This document shows, in pieces, positions 62,876 through 64,000 of a stretch of 64,000 nt of DNA. The notes under the pieces are model-generated. The model worked only from the letters and a program-made list of their open reading frames with translations, was not told where the DNA came from and made no database searches. Source of the DNA: Pseudomonas sp. DG56-2 (lineage in GTDB: Bacteria; Pseudomonadota; Gammaproteobacteria; Pseudomonadales; Pseudomonadaceae); assembly GCF_004803755.1 (NCBI RefSeq), contig NZ_CP032311.1:5756433-5820432 (forward strand). The letters are read 5' to 3'. How positions within the stretch are numbered: position 1 is the stretch's first letter; the number at the start of each line of letters is the position of its first letter. Position numbers and translations under genes: made by a program.

Positions 62876-63272
62876 CTTGACTGTCTACCCCCACAGAGTC
62901 GGTGTTAACCACTGGAGCGGGCCGACTACGTGCGAGGCGCTTCCAGAGCTTGCCAAAATGTTGGTGCAATTCTGGGTTTTCAATCTCGCCCAACCCTTTG
63001 CGCGCGACGATCACGATATCCCAACCTGCAAGCAAGTGCTGGTTCAGGCGAAACGAATCGCGCATCAGGCGTTTCAGGCGATTGCGTTGAACGGAGAGCT
63101 TGACGCTCTTTTTCCCGATCACAAGCCCCAGACGGGGATGATCCAGACCGTTCTCGCGAGCAAGGAGCAGGAGGTTTTTCCCTGGAACCTTGCCGGTTGG
63201 GGAGTCGAAGACCGCTTTGAAGTGTCGGGGAATAAGCAGACGCTTTTCCCGACTGAAGTCCTGACTCACCAC
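62868..63272 (-). CDS. rnpA: Ribonuclease P protein component
   Basis: The 134-residue basic protein assists the RNase P RNA in tRNA 5' processing. [22 protein letters not shown] near residue 55 (central 20: [20 protein letters not shown]) is the RNR motif. Two tandem GTG codons are possible starts; GTG 63272 gives (M)[12 protein letters not shown] and the usual length. It lies 13 bases after rpmH. Confidence 0.95.
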   Translation of the reverse strand: MVSQDFSREKRLLIPRHFKAVFDSPTGKVPGKNLLLLARENGLDHPRLGLVIGKKSVKLSVQRNRLKRLMRDSFRLNQHLLAGWDIVIVARKGLGEIENPELHQHFGKLWKRLARSRPAPVVNTDSVGVDSQDA

Positions 63273-63285
63273 CAGTGCCGAAAAA

Positions 63286-63420
63286 TCAAACTGCCAGGCG
63301 CTTACGGCCTTTGGCACGGCGACGCGACAGAACGGCACGACCGTTCTTGGTGGCCATACGAGCACGGAAACCGTGAGTGCGAGCGCGCTTGATGGTGCTT
63401 GGTTGGAAAGTACGTTTCAT
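63286..63420 (-). CDS. rpmH: 50S ribosomal protein L34
   Basis: The 44-residue protein [20 protein letters not shown] followed by a basic C-terminus ending GRKRLAV is full-length L34, a small large-subunit protein. It heads the rpmH-rnpA-yidD-yidC unit and is transcribed away from dnaA. A strong promoter lies 61-89 bases upstream. Confidence 0.97.
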
Positions 63421-63480
63421 GGCGTGTTACCTGGTTCGTCGACTACGGGCCGGAATGGCCCCCGTTTTAAGAGACCGGCG

Positions 63481-63509
63481 ATTCTAGAGAAAGCGCGGCC
63501 GTAGGTCAA
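63481..63509 (-). promoter_or_regulatory. Sigma-70 promoter of rpmH-rnpA
   Basis: Reading leftward, TTGACC (63504-63509) and TAGAAT (63481-63486) are separated by exactly 17 bases, close to consensus, 61 bases before the rpmH ATG. Confidence 0.85.
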
Positions 63510-63589
63510 TTTCCAACCAGCTTTTCCTTATAGACGGAAAGTTCTTCGTTGCGGTGGAGCCTGGGGACGGACTAAACCTGCGAACGCTT

Positions 63590-63940
63590 AAACATAAAAA
63601 AAAAGAGAGGAATTATTTAAAGCTTTTCTGTAAATCTTATAAAGCTTAAGCCGATCATTTCTGTGGATAGATTGCTGCAGGCCTTGTGAAACGTCATGTA
63701 CAAGGAATTGAAACCTTGTCGAGAAGAGGTGTTTTTACTGTGCTGTAGGCTCGGAAAAGCTGTGGATTAAATAGCTTGTTATCCACAGGGCGGTTATCCA
63801 CCGATTTCAACCCCCAGTTGTGCATAGACCTCAAGTGCGGTTATCCACAGAGCTTATGCACAAGGCCAAAGGGTCATTTTTGCCACTAAATTGCTGATTT
63901 ATCGCTGTGCTCGTAGCAGGTGCATGTGGATAACTGCGCT
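63590..63940. other. oriC: Replication origin oriC (rpmH-dnaA intergenic region)
   Basis: An AT-rich segment (63592-63650, with AAAGAGAGG and TTTAAAGCTTTT) is followed by DnaA boxes. Perfect ones are TTATCCACA at 63779 and 63841 and TGTGGATAA at 63925. One-mismatch ones are TGTGGATAG 63662, TGTGGATTA 63761, TTATCCACC 63794 and TTATGCACA 63854. This is the known location of oriC in pseudomonads. dnaA itself starts beyond the window's right edge. Confidence 0.92.
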
Positions 63941-63955
63941 GGTGCTCGGTACAAT
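63927..63955 (+). promoter_or_regulatory. dnaA promoter overlapped by a DnaA box
   Basis: TACAAT at 63950-63955 is a good -10; 17 bases upstream, TGGATA (63927-63932) is a weak -35 that lies within the perfect DnaA box TGTGGATAA (63925-63933). DnaA binding there would compete with RNA polymerase, giving autorepression. Confidence 0.65.
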
Positions 63956-64000
63956 GGGCGCTTGTTTTTGCCTCACCGGCTTTCAACTCAGGGGATATCC

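Overview
This window is a Pseudomonas chromosome segment that ends just before dnaA. The right end has the gene order rpmH-rnpA-yidD-yidC-mnmE-mnmG-rsmG-parA-parB-atpIBEFHAGDC-glmU-glmR-glmS, which is typical of the origin-proximal region of pseudomonads, with DnaA boxes after rpmH. Accessory content (benzoate/catechol catabolism, hydrogen cyanide synthase, Czc metal efflux, OprD-family porins, a PctA-like chemoreceptor) fits the fluorescens/putida lineage. The species cannot be fixed from the sequence alone. I saw no tRNA, rRNA, insertion sequence, prophage or CRISPR array.

Layout. (1) 0-11 kb: a partial KefB-type antiporter, an acyl-CoA thioesterase, pdxY, a DUF3301 protein, two CobW-family GTPases, and a Zur-box locus (zigA diverging from a small secreted protein plus folE2). 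Then come a DUF3617 protein, cardiolipin synthase, a cyclopropane fatty acid synthase and a dihydrolipoamide dehydrogenase. (2) 11-24.4 kb: a benzoate island. benABCD-catBCA-benE reads leftward from a promoter region with a BenR/XylS-type operator. It is followed by benR, benF, benK, a second BenR-like regulator and a CatR-like LysR gene. The set imports benzoate, oxidises it to catechol, and ring-cleaves and isomerises it toward beta-ketoadipate. (3) 24.4-27.5 kb: hcnABC, with a leader hairpin typical of Gac/Rsm translational control and a candidate ANR box. (4) 27.8-35.3 kb: an OprD-family porin diverging from czcCBA. (5) 35.5-40.9 kb: six overlapping genes encoding RsbR, RsbS, RsbT, an ATPase-PP2C fusion, a soluble histidine kinase and a REC-PAS-kinase-REC hybrid. 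This is a stressosome-type switch wired to a phosphorelay with no sigma factor or DNA-binding output in the cluster. (6) 41-43 kb: a chemoreceptor with a FliA-type promoter. (7) 43-64 kb: the glmS/attTn7 site, cell-wall precursor genes, the complete ATP synthase operon, chromosome partition genes, tRNA modification genes, membrane insertase and RNase P protein, then the origin.

Most notable observations: the mnmG-mnmE intergenic region carries a copy of the oriC architecture, with four DnaA-box positions at identical spacing to those in the rpmH-dnaA region. Perfect DnaA boxes are also far more frequent across the window than chance predicts, and are densest near the origin. The Rsb cluster is the strongest candidate for a poorly characterised signalling system. 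Further points are a parS-like site inside folE2, two 21-bp-spaced XylS-type operators serving benA and benK, and catBCA embedded in the ben operon with no room for its usual CatR operator.
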